NCBI GenBank assembly: GCA_964410215.1
Contig: CAYPHA010000027.1
Span: 1-55,513 of the forward strand
Direction of reading: 5' to 3'
From: CAYPHA01 sp964410215
GTDB taxonomy: Bacteria; Calditrichota; Calditrichia; Calditrichales; CAYPHA01
Length of the DNA: 55,513 bases
A program made the translations under genes and the position numbers. Below the pieces are notes generated by a model, which saw only the letters and a list, made by a program, of their open reading frames with translations, ran no database searches and was not told the origin of the DNA. The number at the start of each line of letters is the position of its first letter. Position 1 is the stretch's first letter. Positions 43,850 through 52,058 of this stretch are shown here, piece by piece.

Positions 43850-44926
43850 TCAGAACTCTGCGAGTAAGATATGAATTAAAACAGCCTGAATAAAGTGCGG
43901 AATACGGCGTGGGTTTTTCAAAGGTGCGGATTGTCTCCAGTTTTTAATGACAACAGCCCGCATTACCGGCAGCAGGTTAAGGATCTGTCGTATTTCGGAC
44001 TGGTAACGGGATTCTTTCTTTTCAAGAAAAGACCGCAGTTTCTGCATAAGGAATGGTCCCAGAACAAAATACCAGGCAGAGATAATGATGAGCGAACGCA
44101 GGATCATGATAAGGGCTTCCACCCCCCTGGTTTCCTCGAAGACCGGCACGAAGTAGGAAAGGAAAAAGATGGCGAACGACAACCCGAAAACAAAAAGATA
44201 GGTGATCTTTTTTGATAGCCGGCGCTTCCTGGTTACCTTCTCCCGGATCTTCGTTTCCGTGTCCCGGAACAGATAGATATGGGTGTCCTGACTGTTGGCC
44301 TGCTGAATTTTGCGGGCAAGAAGCGGAGCCCAGACACCAATAATTACACCAAATGAAATATGCAGGCTGATATAGAGGGCGGTGATCAATCCGACAATGC
44401 TCACGGATTCGGATACGGCACCCAGAAAAGGTACCTGGCCGAGTACATAATCCACGAAAAGATCCGTCGCTTTCCAGAAATTCATGCCGAATACAAGGGT
44501 TATGATCAGCAGTTTCTGGAGAGACGATTGCAGCAGGCCTAAAATGCCAAGCAGTAGTGAGGCAACACGGATATTTTTTATAAACCTGAACAGCAGTGTG
44601 CCTGTCAAACCCTGAAAGGCGATGGCCAGGTAGGCATTGATGGGAGCGTGCGGGCTAACCAGCAGCTTGACGATCATGACAAGCAGTGTCGCCCGGAGAA
44701 TGCCGTACCGCCGGGAATCGAACCGGGCCAGAAGAATGATAAATATGACGGCCATACCGCCGATAAAGAGGCCGGTAAAAGGAAGCCGCAGGGCGTGGAG
44801 TACGCCGCCCAGCGCCGCTTCACTCAATGCCCAGGCTGTAATAATGCGATCGACCAGGTTACGCTGAGCCGGGGTTTGTCCGGAGGACGATTCGCTGATC
44901 TTGTCTATATGTGCTGTTTCCTGCAT
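43850..44926 (-). CDS. Polytopic membrane protein of unknown function downstream of TonB receptor
   Basis: A 358-aa integral membrane protein. About six hydrophobic helices (residues 40-200) are followed by a charged cytosolic stretch (about 210-245, many Lys/Arg), two more helices (246-300) and a basic C-terminus. The first part (GGMAVIFIILL, HAPINAYLAIAFQGL) looks like small-substrate binding S components of ECF-type transporters, but this is an impression only. It starts 28 bases after the TonB-dependent receptor gene, so the two probably share a transcript and the protein may take the same ligand across the inner membrane. ATG start. Confidence 0.65.
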   Translation of the reverse strand: MQETAHIDKISESSSGQTPAQRNLVDRIITAWALSEAALGGVLHALRLPFTGLFIGGMAVIFIILLARFDSRRYGILRATLLVMIVKLLVSPHAPINAYLAIAFQGLTGTLLFRFIKNIRVASLLLGILGLLQSSLQKLLIITLVFGMNFWKATDLFVDYVLGQVPFLGAVSESVSIVGLITALYISLHISFGVIIGVWAPLLARKIQQANSQDTHIYLFRDTETKIREKVTRKRRLSKKITYLFVFGLSFAIFFLSYFVPVFEETRGVEALIMILRSLIIISAWYFVLGPFLMQKLRSFLEKKESRYQSEIRQILNLLPVMRAVVIKNWRQSAPLKNPRRIPHFIQAVLIHILLAEF

Positions 44927-44954
44927 GTTTCAGGCAGTCTCCGGGGTATATGAT

Positions 44955-46919
44955 TTATAATGTAATGCGAATTCCCGTGAGGATTTCCCGTCCGGGCATG
45001 GGCACGCCGAATTCGTTCTCATACAGGGTATCGGTCAGGTTATTAAGTCTCACGTACCCGCTCAGCCCGCTCCACGGTGTATAGGTAACTTTCATGTTTA
45101 CCAGGAAATAATTATCAAACGTATGCCATGTCAGGTTATCGGGATGCTCATAGTACTGGCCGGCGACATAGGAAGCTTCAAGAAGCGAGCCAAACTGACG
45201 GGTAATATTCCAGTTCCCTGTTACGTTAAAGCGGTGATAGGGCCGGTTCGGAAGATGGCTGTTTGGACGTCCGTAAGAAATATTCCGGGCATTGAGAAAC
45301 GTATAGTTGGCATACAGGGCGATGTTTTGTAATCGTAAGCGGGAGCTGCCTTCAATCCCATTGATAAGCGCTTTTCCCGTGTTTTGCAATTGTTCGGTAC
45401 CCTCGCCGAGTTGGCGCACCATGATCAGGTTCCGCAGTGTATTGTAGAATACCACGCATTTAACAGAAGTGCGGCGGAAGTTTTTTTCTATACCCAGTTC
45501 ACTGTTCACGGCGTGTTCCGCTTTCAGTCCGTGGTTCGGTATCGTACGCCCCAGTCTTTCAGAATATAATTCCTTGAGGGTTGGGAAACGACTTTTTTTA
45601 CCGACAGCTGCATGCAGTTTAAGATCCGGCTTCAGGTTATGTTGCCAGGCAAACTGACCGTTCAGCAACAGCATGGGATCACGCAGTTCGGCCCCTTCCG
45701 CTGAAACGGGCTCCAGATAATTCACGTCAGCGCCGATGATGATGGCATGGTTTCGATAAAGCTGAATATCCTGTTCGATGCCGGCATTGTAAGTCGCCAT
45801 CTCATACGTGTCGAATGGGTTATTACGGAACTTTTCCCTGTGCGTATCTTTTTTATACGCCAGAATGGCATTGGTGCTGCCCCTATCCCACAGAAACAAC
45901 GACGGATAAATAAAAGCACCGCTGGAATAATCATCATATTCGGAATCCCAGGCGTATTTCATATCCTGTGTGGTGTAGGTGGCGTCATCATAGGATTTGA
46001 GGATATTCCCGTAGGTGTCATGAAATAAGACCGTACGAACAATAAAATTCCTGGAAAACAAGTGCCGGGAGGAAAGGCTGTAAACGGTTTTATTCCACTC
46101 CGGAAACTGCCAGTAGCGGACAAACCGGGTGCCGGTATTGGGCGGAATATTAAAACGGTTATCGATATGGTTCACATTCATCCCGATTTGATGGCGTTTA
46201 TCAATATCATAGAGCAGTTTGACACCTCCGCTCCAGTTGCGGTACGCGCTGTTATCCCTTCGATCGCCATCCTCGTTTGCATTTTCTTTGAAGTTACCGG
46301 GAAGTTTGAAATTATCCCTTTTACTGAAATTTGTGTGTAAAGCGATGCGCCATTTACCAAACCGGTTCTGATAACTGCTGCTGCCGAATGTACGTCCGTT
46401 TGTTCCGGCTTCCAGACGCAGGGAGAAGGGATGGGTGCTCGTGCCTGTACCGGAGATCAGGTTAACACTTCCTCCAAGGGCATTAATGCCATACAAAGGT
46501 GACACATTGCCGGTTGAAACACGTATCTGTTCAAAGTGGTCTCCGCTGAACTGGGAGAGATCGATTTGTCCGTCATAGGGCAGTGAGACGGGAACACCAT
46601 CCAGGAACACGCTGATCTGCCGCTGACCGAATCCGCGCAGGTTGAATACGGCTTCGTTTTTTGCACCGGTATAAACATGAAGTCCCGGGATAAATTGCAT
46701 TGCCTCCGCGGGTTGATGGATATCGCGTTGCTGCATTTCTGCTGCTTTAATTTCATAAATAGATGTCGTGGTGATCATCGGCAGGCGTTCAGCCACGACG
46801 ACGATCTCACCCATACGAAAGACAGGAATGCTGTCACCGGTTGCCATTTCCGGCGTCTGTGCATGAAGTCTGCCGATGATTAATAGTGTCATGAACAACA
46901 TGGTCAGATGAGATTTCAT
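44955..46919 (-). CDS. TonB-dependent outer membrane receptor
   Basis: A 654-aa receptor with signal peptide (1-20), a TonB-box-like segment GEIVVVAERL (about 37-46), a plug domain (about 50-165; NLRGFGQRQISVFLDGVPV, GINALGGSVNLIS) and a 22-strand barrel ending in the usual aromatic-rich C-terminus (GREILTGIRITL). Size and motifs resemble the vitamin B12/siderophore/metal class. ATG with AAGGAG. It lies behind a terminator and structured leader and before an unknown membrane protein. Ligand unknown; the nearby mobA raises, but does not prove, a link to molybdenum. Confidence 0.9.
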   Translation of the reverse strand: MKSHLTMLFMTLLIIGRLHAQTPEMATGDSIPVFRMGEIVVVAERLPMITTTSIYEIKAAEMQQRDIHQPAEAMQFIPGLHVYTGAKNEAVFNLRGFGQRQISVFLDGVPVSLPYDGQIDLSQFSGDHFEQIRVSTGNVSPLYGINALGGSVNLISGTGTSTHPFSLRLEAGTNGRTFGSSSYQNRFGKWRIALHTNFSKRDNFKLPGNFKENANEDGDRRDNSAYRNWSGGVKLLYDIDKRHQIGMNVNHIDNRFNIPPNTGTRFVRYWQFPEWNKTVYSLSSRHLFSRNFIVRTVLFHDTYGNILKSYDDATYTTQDMKYAWDSEYDDYSSGAFIYPSLFLWDRGSTNAILAYKKDTHREKFRNNPFDTYEMATYNAGIEQDIQLYRNHAIIIGADVNYLEPVSAEGAELRDPMLLLNGQFAWQHNLKPDLKLHAAVGKKSRFPTLKELYSERLGRTIPNHGLKAEHAVNSELGIEKNFRRTSVKCVVFYNTLRNLIMVRQLGEGTEQLQNTGKALINGIEGSSRLRLQNIALYANYTFLNARNISYGRPNSHLPNRPYHRFNVTGNWNITRQFGSLLEASYVAGQYYEHPDNLTWHTFDNYFLVNMKVTYTPWSGLSGYVRLNNLTDTLYENEFGVPMPGREILTGIRITL

Positions 46920-46949
46920 TGGGTGCTCCTTGGATTTTTAAGTTTATTC

Positions 46950-47042
46950 GGACACGGAGGATCACGGAGCAGACTCGGAGAACCACAGAACCATGCTATT
47001 GACTCCGTGGTTCTCTATGTTTCTCTGGGTTTCTCCGTGTCC
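46950..47042. repeat. Inverted repeat of the ACGAAG/CACAGAG family, copy 3
   Basis: Left arm GGACACGGAGGATCACGGAG (from 46950) and the right arm to 47042, whose reverse complement starts GGACACGGAGAAACCCAGAG, pair over about 43 bases with little loop. It lies between the terminator at 47054 and the TonB receptor start, i.e. within the leader of that gene. Confidence 0.78.
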
Positions 47043-47053
47043 TATTTATTATG

Positions 47054-47088
47054 AAAAACCCTCCCGGGGGGAATGACCAGGAGGGTTT
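47054..47088 (-). terminator. Rho-independent terminator upstream of TonB receptor
   Basis: On the minus strand AAACCCTCC (47088-47080) pairs perfectly with GGAGGGTTT (47064-47056) and is followed by further T to 47054. It lies after mobA and 135 bases before the TonB receptor, so it either ends the nap operon or is the switch of an attenuator for the receptor gene. Confidence 0.8.
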
Positions 47089-47099
47089 GATGCAAATAG

Positions 47100-47240
47100 A
47101 GTAAACCTGATGAAAGGGGATACAGGTTAAACCGTTTTCATACTCCTTAGCCAATTCAGGACCGGGTCCGTCGGGCCAGGCAACCGGTTACCCGGTTACC
47201 CTTAACCGCCTGAAGCATCCGTCAGGGGATGTCAACAGGT
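47100..47240 (-). promoter_or_regulatory. Structured leader candidate, class not identified
   Basis: Between mobA and the terminator the minus strand holds several helices: CATCC/GGATG near 47215-47230, CAGGC/GCCTG enclosing a GGTAACCGGGTAACCGG core (about 47175-47212), GGAC/GTCC near 47158-47170, and a tiny frame AAGGAGTATGAAAACGGTTTAA-like at about 47140 (M-K-T-V-stop, with a good ribosome-binding site). The arrangement aptamer, short leader, terminator, TonB receptor is typical of riboswitch control. I could not match the B12 box, Moco or other consensus that I know. Confidence 0.35.
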
Positions 47241-47288
47241 TCAGAGTTATGTCGAAGCGCTTTGCTTCCGTGATAAGACAACGCGACC

Positions 47289-47933
47289 TCAGATAGCAGG
47301 GCGCATGGTATTTACTTTGCGGAGGTCCTCCCTGAAGTTAATGTTTGTAAACAAATCCGGTGTATAATCCGCTATTTCCCCAGGTATATATACTTCAATT
47401 GCCTCGAGTTCCCGCAGGGCATGGCGTATGCTGTTTTTATCCTCGCGAATAAAATAGTAGAGGACATTCCAGGCCGGAACAGGCCAGATAGCCACCAGGG
47501 GTTCCAGTCCCTTTTCAGAGCGCGCGACGACGGGACGGGAAGCGGTCTTATGAGCATTTAAAACTTGAAACATCTCCGTGGAAATCATGGGCATATCACA
47601 GGGCAGCGTGCAGACATACGGTTTCGTGGCATATAAAAGTGCCGTCAGAATACCCCCCATGGGCCCGCAGTCCGGATAGATATCGACGATTGCAGGTGCA
47701 AAGGGATTGTTAAAAGGAACCGTATCAGCCGTTACGAGAAAAACCTCATTACTGATCCGGTATCCTGCCTGAATGGAATAGTCAATCAGCTGTCTGTCTA
47801 TGAGGATAGCAGCCGCTTTGGGTGAACCAAAACGGCTGCTTTTTCCACCTGCGATAACGGCTGCGGAAGCATCAGGGATTCTGGATGCAAATAATGTATC
47901 GGATTGATTGTTCATCTGGTCGTCGGCTACCAT
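47289..47933 (-). CDS. mobA: Molybdenum cofactor guanylyltransferase (MobA)
   Basis: A 214-aa nucleotidyltransferase with the MobA signature VIAGGKSSRFGSPKA (about residues 26-40), CDMPMI near 113 (metal-binding Asp) and VARSEKGLEPLVAIW near 136. It joins GMP to molybdopterin-Mo to give the guanine dinucleotide cofactor needed by DMSO-reductase family enzymes. It is the last gene of the nap operon, 57 bases after the octahaem cytochrome gene, which fits supply of bis-MGD to NapA. ATG at 47933; an in-frame ATG six codons later is possible. Confidence 0.9.
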   Translation of the reverse strand: MVADDQMNNQSDTLFASRIPDASAAVIAGGKSSRFGSPKAAAILIDRQLIDYSIQAGYRISNEVFLVTADTVPFNNPFAPAIVDIYPDCGPMGGILTALLYATKPYVCTLPCDMPMISTEMFQVLNAHKTASRPVVARSEKGLEPLVAIWPVPAWNVLYYFIREDKNSIRHALRELEAIEVYIPGEIADYTPDLFTNINFREDLRKVNTMRPAI

Positions 47934-47990
47934 TTGGTATCTGCCTGTAATTTAATGAATTAAAAAGCCAATTAACACCATTATTTCCTG

Positions 47991-49601
47991 TCATTTACGA
48001 AAGAATGGTTTTCCCGGTAATTCAAAATCCACAACCTGTTCATTCATCATCTTCAGATCGTGTTCATGCCATTCCTTGTAATGATTCCATGTGGAATCGG
48101 TATCGGCGGTATATTTGAGACCCAGATAGTGATCTTTGTTATCAAAACGCTCTTTCCAGCGGTCCCATTGTTTATCGGCCAGCAGTCCCTGTTCGTAAGC
48201 GGCCTTTACATTGGCGAAAATCCGGTCCCAGTAATCCGGGAATTTATTATACAGGTAGGGTGTCGTATTGGAATGGGTATTAATACCCCATGCGGATCCG
48301 GGAATATCATAGAGTGTATACGTCGTAAATTTTGAAGGGCTTAAGGATTCAGCGATTACCTTTGCCTCACGGTCGCCGCGTTCTGCTGCCCATTTAATCA
48401 CTTCAATAAGGTCCTCCTGAATTTCCCAGATACCGTGCCACTGGGTAAAATCGGCACCCATCATTTCAGCGCCATGACGGAAGCGGCGTCCTTCATGATG
48501 CCAGGCATAATAAGACAGGTGTTCCGGGTCTTCATCCCACCCGTTTAACACCGGATCTGAGTAATACACACCGTCTTCCTCGAGCCGGTGTATCAGACCG
48601 TTTTTGGTAAGTTTCTTGGTCCAGTATACAAAAGCGCGACGAATTTCATTATACTGCAGGTTTACCAGGTCTGCCGTCAATAGGTAGGTTTCATAGAAAT
48701 CGGGCGAATGGCAACTGGCACAGATCGCCTCCATCCGGCCGCGTCTGATTTCCCAGTTCCCAAGCGACTTTTCAGACCAGACGGTTCGGAAACTCCAGGT
48801 CATTTGTGATTCCCAGCTTAAACGCGCACTGACATTGTGTGTCAAAGTCTGCGTTTCATTACCGTCCATATGGCAGGTCACGCAAACCGGCGCTTCGATG
48901 GGAATCGGCTGGAAATCAGCGGTTGAATAGTTCATATCCCAGTCTTTACCCCTGGCTTTAAAGATATTACCGTGCTTGGATTCATTATAAATTTCGATAT
49001 GGGGATGATCCGGTCCGATATGACACTCGCCGCAGGTTTCCGGTTGCCGGGCAACCGCCTTACTGAATGAATGCTTGGCATGGCAGACATCGCATTCCCC
49101 GACACTGCCGTCGGGCCAGAGGTTGCTGATCTGATGGCATTGTTCACAGCCGTGACGCGTCGAAATGGGATTCTCAAAGACAGACCGGTCCGCATTTTTA
49201 AACAGCCAGAACTGGTGGGCGTGCTTACTGTCGGCAAATTCACGCACCTGCTGATCGTGGCATTCACGGCAATCCAATGGGGTTGGATGGCGGGCCACAA
49301 GGAGATCACTCTGCGGGCAGCGGAAAGCATCAAAGTCGCCCTCCTGCGCTTCATGACATTCATTGCACCCGATGCCCATTACGGCATGCATGCTTTCTTT
49401 CCAGGCATCCACCTGCTTAATGGCGATGTTCTCTTTTTCATGGCAGGTAATGCATGCGGCTGTGGTCTTGTCAATTTCAATATGGGGTTCATACTCCCGG
49501 GTAGCTTTCATTTCAACCCCGGCAACGATAATTAAAACAACAATCAACAGCACGCTGAAAATACCGATCAGCCATTGTTGCCCTTTAATTGATGATTCCA
49601 T
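47991..49601 (-). CDS. Octahaem c-type cytochrome, HAO-like, probable nitrite reductase
   Basis: A 536-aa protein with one N-terminal membrane anchor (residues 10-30) and eight CXXCH motifs between residues 50 and about 297 (CITCH, CNECH, CRECH, CEQCH, CDVCH, CGECH, CVTCH, CASCH). After the last haem comes YYAWHHEGRRFRHGAEMMG...QWHG (about 366-392), the conserved block of the hydroxylamine oxidoreductase family. In ammonifying Campylobacterota, HAO-like proteins beside nap genes are thought to reduce nitrite; no NrfA is present here, so nitrite to ammonium is the most likely role. Hydroxylamine oxidation is less likely given the NapA context. ATG with GGAGG. Confidence 0.82.
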   Translation of the reverse strand: MESSIKGQQWLIGIFSVLLIVVLIIVAGVEMKATREYEPHIEIDKTTAACITCHEKENIAIKQVDAWKESMHAVMGIGCNECHEAQEGDFDAFRCPQSDLLVARHPTPLDCRECHDQQVREFADSKHAHQFWLFKNADRSVFENPISTRHGCEQCHQISNLWPDGSVGECDVCHAKHSFSKAVARQPETCGECHIGPDHPHIEIYNESKHGNIFKARGKDWDMNYSTADFQPIPIEAPVCVTCHMDGNETQTLTHNVSARLSWESQMTWSFRTVWSEKSLGNWEIRRGRMEAICASCHSPDFYETYLLTADLVNLQYNEIRRAFVYWTKKLTKNGLIHRLEEDGVYYSDPVLNGWDEDPEHLSYYAWHHEGRRFRHGAEMMGADFTQWHGIWEIQEDLIEVIKWAAERGDREAKVIAESLSPSKFTTYTLYDIPGSAWGINTHSNTTPYLYNKFPDYWDRIFANVKAAYEQGLLADKQWDRWKERFDNKDHYLGLKYTADTDSTWNHYKEWHEHDLKMMNEQVVDFELPGKPFFRK

Positions 49602-49653
49602 ACTTCCTCCGTTCCGTTATTCTTATCATGTATCTTTTCATATACTTAAATGA

Positions 49654-50700
49654 TCAGGCGAAAAACATTTCCCAGACAGTCAGGATCAGCGTAAAGAAAA
49701 TTGTCAGTGTACCGACAAAGTAGCTGAACCTGGTACGTTTTTTCATATCCTTTGAAATCAGAGGCTCAATAAAGGGCCAGAACATCATACCGATGACAAA
49801 GGCGGTCGATAAGGCGATGCCGGTTAATAGCGGTACCAGTTTCAGGAAACGGTACGTCGGGAAAAAATACCATTCGGGTTTTATATGCAAAGGCGTGCTG
49901 GATGGATCGGCCGGCACACCAATTCCCGGTGGAAAAATGACAGTTAATGCACTGAGCATGCTCAGGATGAAAAGGGTCAATATAATAATCTTGAAAAAAT
50001 GATGCGGATAAAAGGCATAATACCCTTTTTCATAGCCTTCCGGTTCCGACATCCCGTGGATGCGCAGTATAATTATATGAATACCTATCATAATGATGAT
50101 GATTAACGGGAGAAAGCCCACATGGATCATAAAAAAGCGGGTGAGCGTGTTCGCGGTTACATCATCACCGCCTCTCATAAAGTCCAGAAGCAGACCGCCA
50201 ATCAGAGGTACTTCTTTAAACATGTTTGTACCAACCGTTGTGGCCCAGTAGGCCAGCTGGTTGTTAATCAGTGAATATCCCGTAAATGAAAAAGTGAGTG
50301 TAAGTAAAAACAGGATGACACCGACAATCCAGTTCAGTTCGCGGGGACGCCGGTAGGAGCCCGTGAAAAAGACCCGTGTGATGTGCAGAAGCAAGGCAAT
50401 GACCATCATACTGGATCCCCAGCGGTGAATACCACGGACCCAGAATCCCATGCGTACATCTTCCGTTATATGCCGCACACTCTCGAAAGCCATTTCCGGG
50501 GAGGGGACAAAATAAAATGTCAGCATGATACCGGTAACAACCTGCAGCCCGAAAAGAATCAGCGGTGTGGCTCCCGAGCAATACCACCATTTTTTCATGT
50601 GCATCGGAATGGGTTCTTTTACGAAAATATTCTCATTAATCTCGATGAACTTCTCATAATCGATAGGAAAGCGTTCTTTCAGCCAGGCTATTGCACTCAT
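49654..50700 (-). CDS. Cytochrome b of a Rieske/cytochrome b complex
   Basis: A 348-aa di-haem cytochrome b. About eight membrane helices; haem-ligand histidine pairs lie in HRWGSSMMVIALLLH (about 92-106) and HVGFLPLIIIIMIGIH (about 193-208); the quinol-site motif PEWYF (near 277) is present. It is close to full-size bc1 cytochrome b, N- and C-terminal parts fused. It oxidises menaquinol with the Rieske partner. ATG overlaps the Rieske stop (ATGA). No cytochrome c1 gene follows; instead the octahaem cytochrome does, which is probably the electron acceptor. Confidence 0.92.
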   Translation of the reverse strand: MSAIAWLKERFPIDYEKFIEINENIFVKEPIPMHMKKWWYCSGATPLILFGLQVVTGIMLTFYFVPSPEMAFESVRHITEDVRMGFWVRGIHRWGSSMMVIALLLHITRVFFTGSYRRPRELNWIVGVILFLLTLTFSFTGYSLINNQLAYWATTVGTNMFKEVPLIGGLLLDFMRGGDDVTANTLTRFFMIHVGFLPLIIIIMIGIHIIILRIHGMSEPEGYEKGYYAFYPHHFFKIIILTLFILSMLSALTVIFPPGIGVPADPSSTPLHIKPEWYFFPTYRFLKLVPLLTGIALSTAFVIGMMFWPFIEPLISKDMKKRTRFSYFVGTLTIFFTLILTVWEMFFA

Positions 50701-51164
50701 GTCCAGGGGCCCTCCGTTTTAGCTTCAACTTTTACGAACACCAGCTTCCGGTCCAGTTCAACCTGGAATTCGTCAAGGGGTTTGGGGGGAGGCCCGCCGA
50801 GGACTTCACCTGTTTTACTGAAAATTCCGGCATGACAGGGGCAATAGAAGCGGTTGTTCTGCTGCTCCCAGCGGACGATACAGCCCAGATGGGTACATAC
50901 GCCGGAAAAAACCTTATATTTATTTTCCTCGACATGTACCACGAAAACAGGTTTACCATCCAGTGTAATTTCTTTGGCTTCTCCCAGGGGAATTTCTCCC
51001 TGTTTTGCGACCAGGTAATTGTGATAGGTCTTTTCCTTCTTTTCCGGAAGGAGGTAGAGCAAGGCATTACGCACAAAAACTCCAATCGCAATAACCAGGG
51101 TACCGAGTATTCCCAGTCGTTTGAGAAAATCCCGGCGCGTTGGTTGTTGCTCATTTTGCTCCAT
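50697..51164 (-). CDS. Rieske iron-sulfur protein
   Basis: A 155-aa protein with a Tat signal (TRRDFLKRLGILGTLVI), which remains as a membrane anchor, and a Rieske domain binding a 2Fe-2S cluster through CTHLGC (about 90-95) and CPCHAGIF (about 109-116). It ends GPWT and its stop overlaps the cytochrome b start. With cytochrome b it forms the quinol-oxidising core of a bc-type complex. ATG behind GGAGG. Confidence 0.93.
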   Translation of the reverse strand: MEQNEQQPTRRDFLKRLGILGTLVIAIGVFVRNALLYLLPEKKEKTYHNYLVAKQGEIPLGEAKEITLDGKPVFVVHVEENKYKVFSGVCTHLGCIVRWEQQNNRFYCPCHAGIFSKTGEVLGGPPPKPLDEFQVELDRKLVFVKVEAKTEGPWT

Positions 51165-51191
51165 GTATAATCCTCCGTGTTTAAAATGTGT

Positions 51192-52052
51192 TCAGGTAAT
51201 TTGCTGTTGATGCTCTGAATGAAAACTGAAGCGCAACGCTTTGCCGCCGGATGTCTGGCATGCTTCCACGCAGGCGCCGCAGTTCAGGCAATAGGGATAA
51301 ATGCCCCGGTGCCTCGGATTGAGCTGCACCGGACAAACCTCATTGCAAAGGGATTTCTTATCACTGCCGGAACACTGGAACTGGCATTTCCGGTTTTCAT
51401 AAACGACAGAAAGCGAATTTTTAAAACGGAAAACAGCCAGGGTAGCACCCACGGGGCAGACAAAACGACACCAGAAACGCTCTATATAGAATATCTCTAT
51501 GCCGATGATAACCGGTACCATTGCCAGTTCTATCCCGATGCTACCGGCCAGAATCAGATCAGCGGTCTGGGCGGAAATCAGACCCGGCATGGAAATGAGG
51601 GTAACCAGGGGAATGCCCGTTATGCTTAACAGAATCAGGATACCCGAATATATAAACCAGTAAGGTTGCGGTTTCGGGTTTTTGTTATGTGCTTTTACGG
51701 AAGCAGGGCGCAGGCGTTTACGAAGGGCATCGCCCCATTCGGCGAACAGGTTAAACGGACACATCCAGCCGCAGAATATTTTACCGAGAAAAAATGCAGC
51801 CAGCAGCGGAATGAAACCGGCCAGGAGCAGTGGAAACAGGATATGTTTCGTTAAGAGAACATGCTGAACCATCAGTGAAGGATCCACGATGTCGAGCTCC
51901 CAGAAACTGATGCTGTAAAAGGTTCCCGTAAGTTGACGGTATCCCAGCACATTCAGTACGGGAACAGCCAGAATGAGAAAGACCGCTCCTGCCTGCACTA
52001 TCCTTCTGTACCGTGTGATATTACGGTTAAAATGGTGTTCTAATGGTTTCAT
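51192..52052 (-). CDS. napH: NapH-type membrane ferredoxin/quinol dehydrogenase
   Basis: A 286-aa membrane protein with four to five helices. Two cytosolic-side cysteine pairs CGWMCP (about 92-97) and CRFVCP (about 200-205) and C-terminal 4Fe-4S motifs (CNEVCP, CLNCGACVEACQ, about 237-270) are the NapH pattern. In known systems NapH oxidises menaquinol and passes electrons with NapG toward NapA. It lies six bases after the napG-like gene. Confidence 0.88.
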   Translation of the reverse strand: MKPLEHHFNRNITRYRRIVQAGAVFLILAVPVLNVLGYRQLTGTFYSISFWELDIVDPSLMVQHVLLTKHILFPLLLAGFIPLLAAFFLGKIFCGWMCPFNLFAEWGDALRKRLRPASVKAHNKNPKPQPYWFIYSGILILLSITGIPLVTLISMPGLISAQTADLILAGSIGIELAMVPVIIGIEIFYIERFWCRFVCPVGATLAVFRFKNSLSVVYENRKCQFQCSGSDKKSLCNEVCPVQLNPRHRGIYPYCLNCGACVEACQTSGGKALRFSFHSEHQQQIT

Positions 52053-52058
52053 ATCGCT

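Noticed and set aside
47100..47240. Cobalamin, Moco, TPP, FMN or c-di-GMP-I riboswitch
   Set aside because: I compared the visible conserved boxes from memory (B12 box, CTCCGAGCC, CTGAGA/ACCTGAT, RFN core, GACGCAAAGCC) and found none convincingly; left as unclassified structure.
47991..49601. Hydroxylamine oxidation or nitrification function
   Set aside because: The gene is in an operon with nitrate reductase and quinol-oxidising subunits, which points to reduction; no ammonia-oxidation genes are present in the window.
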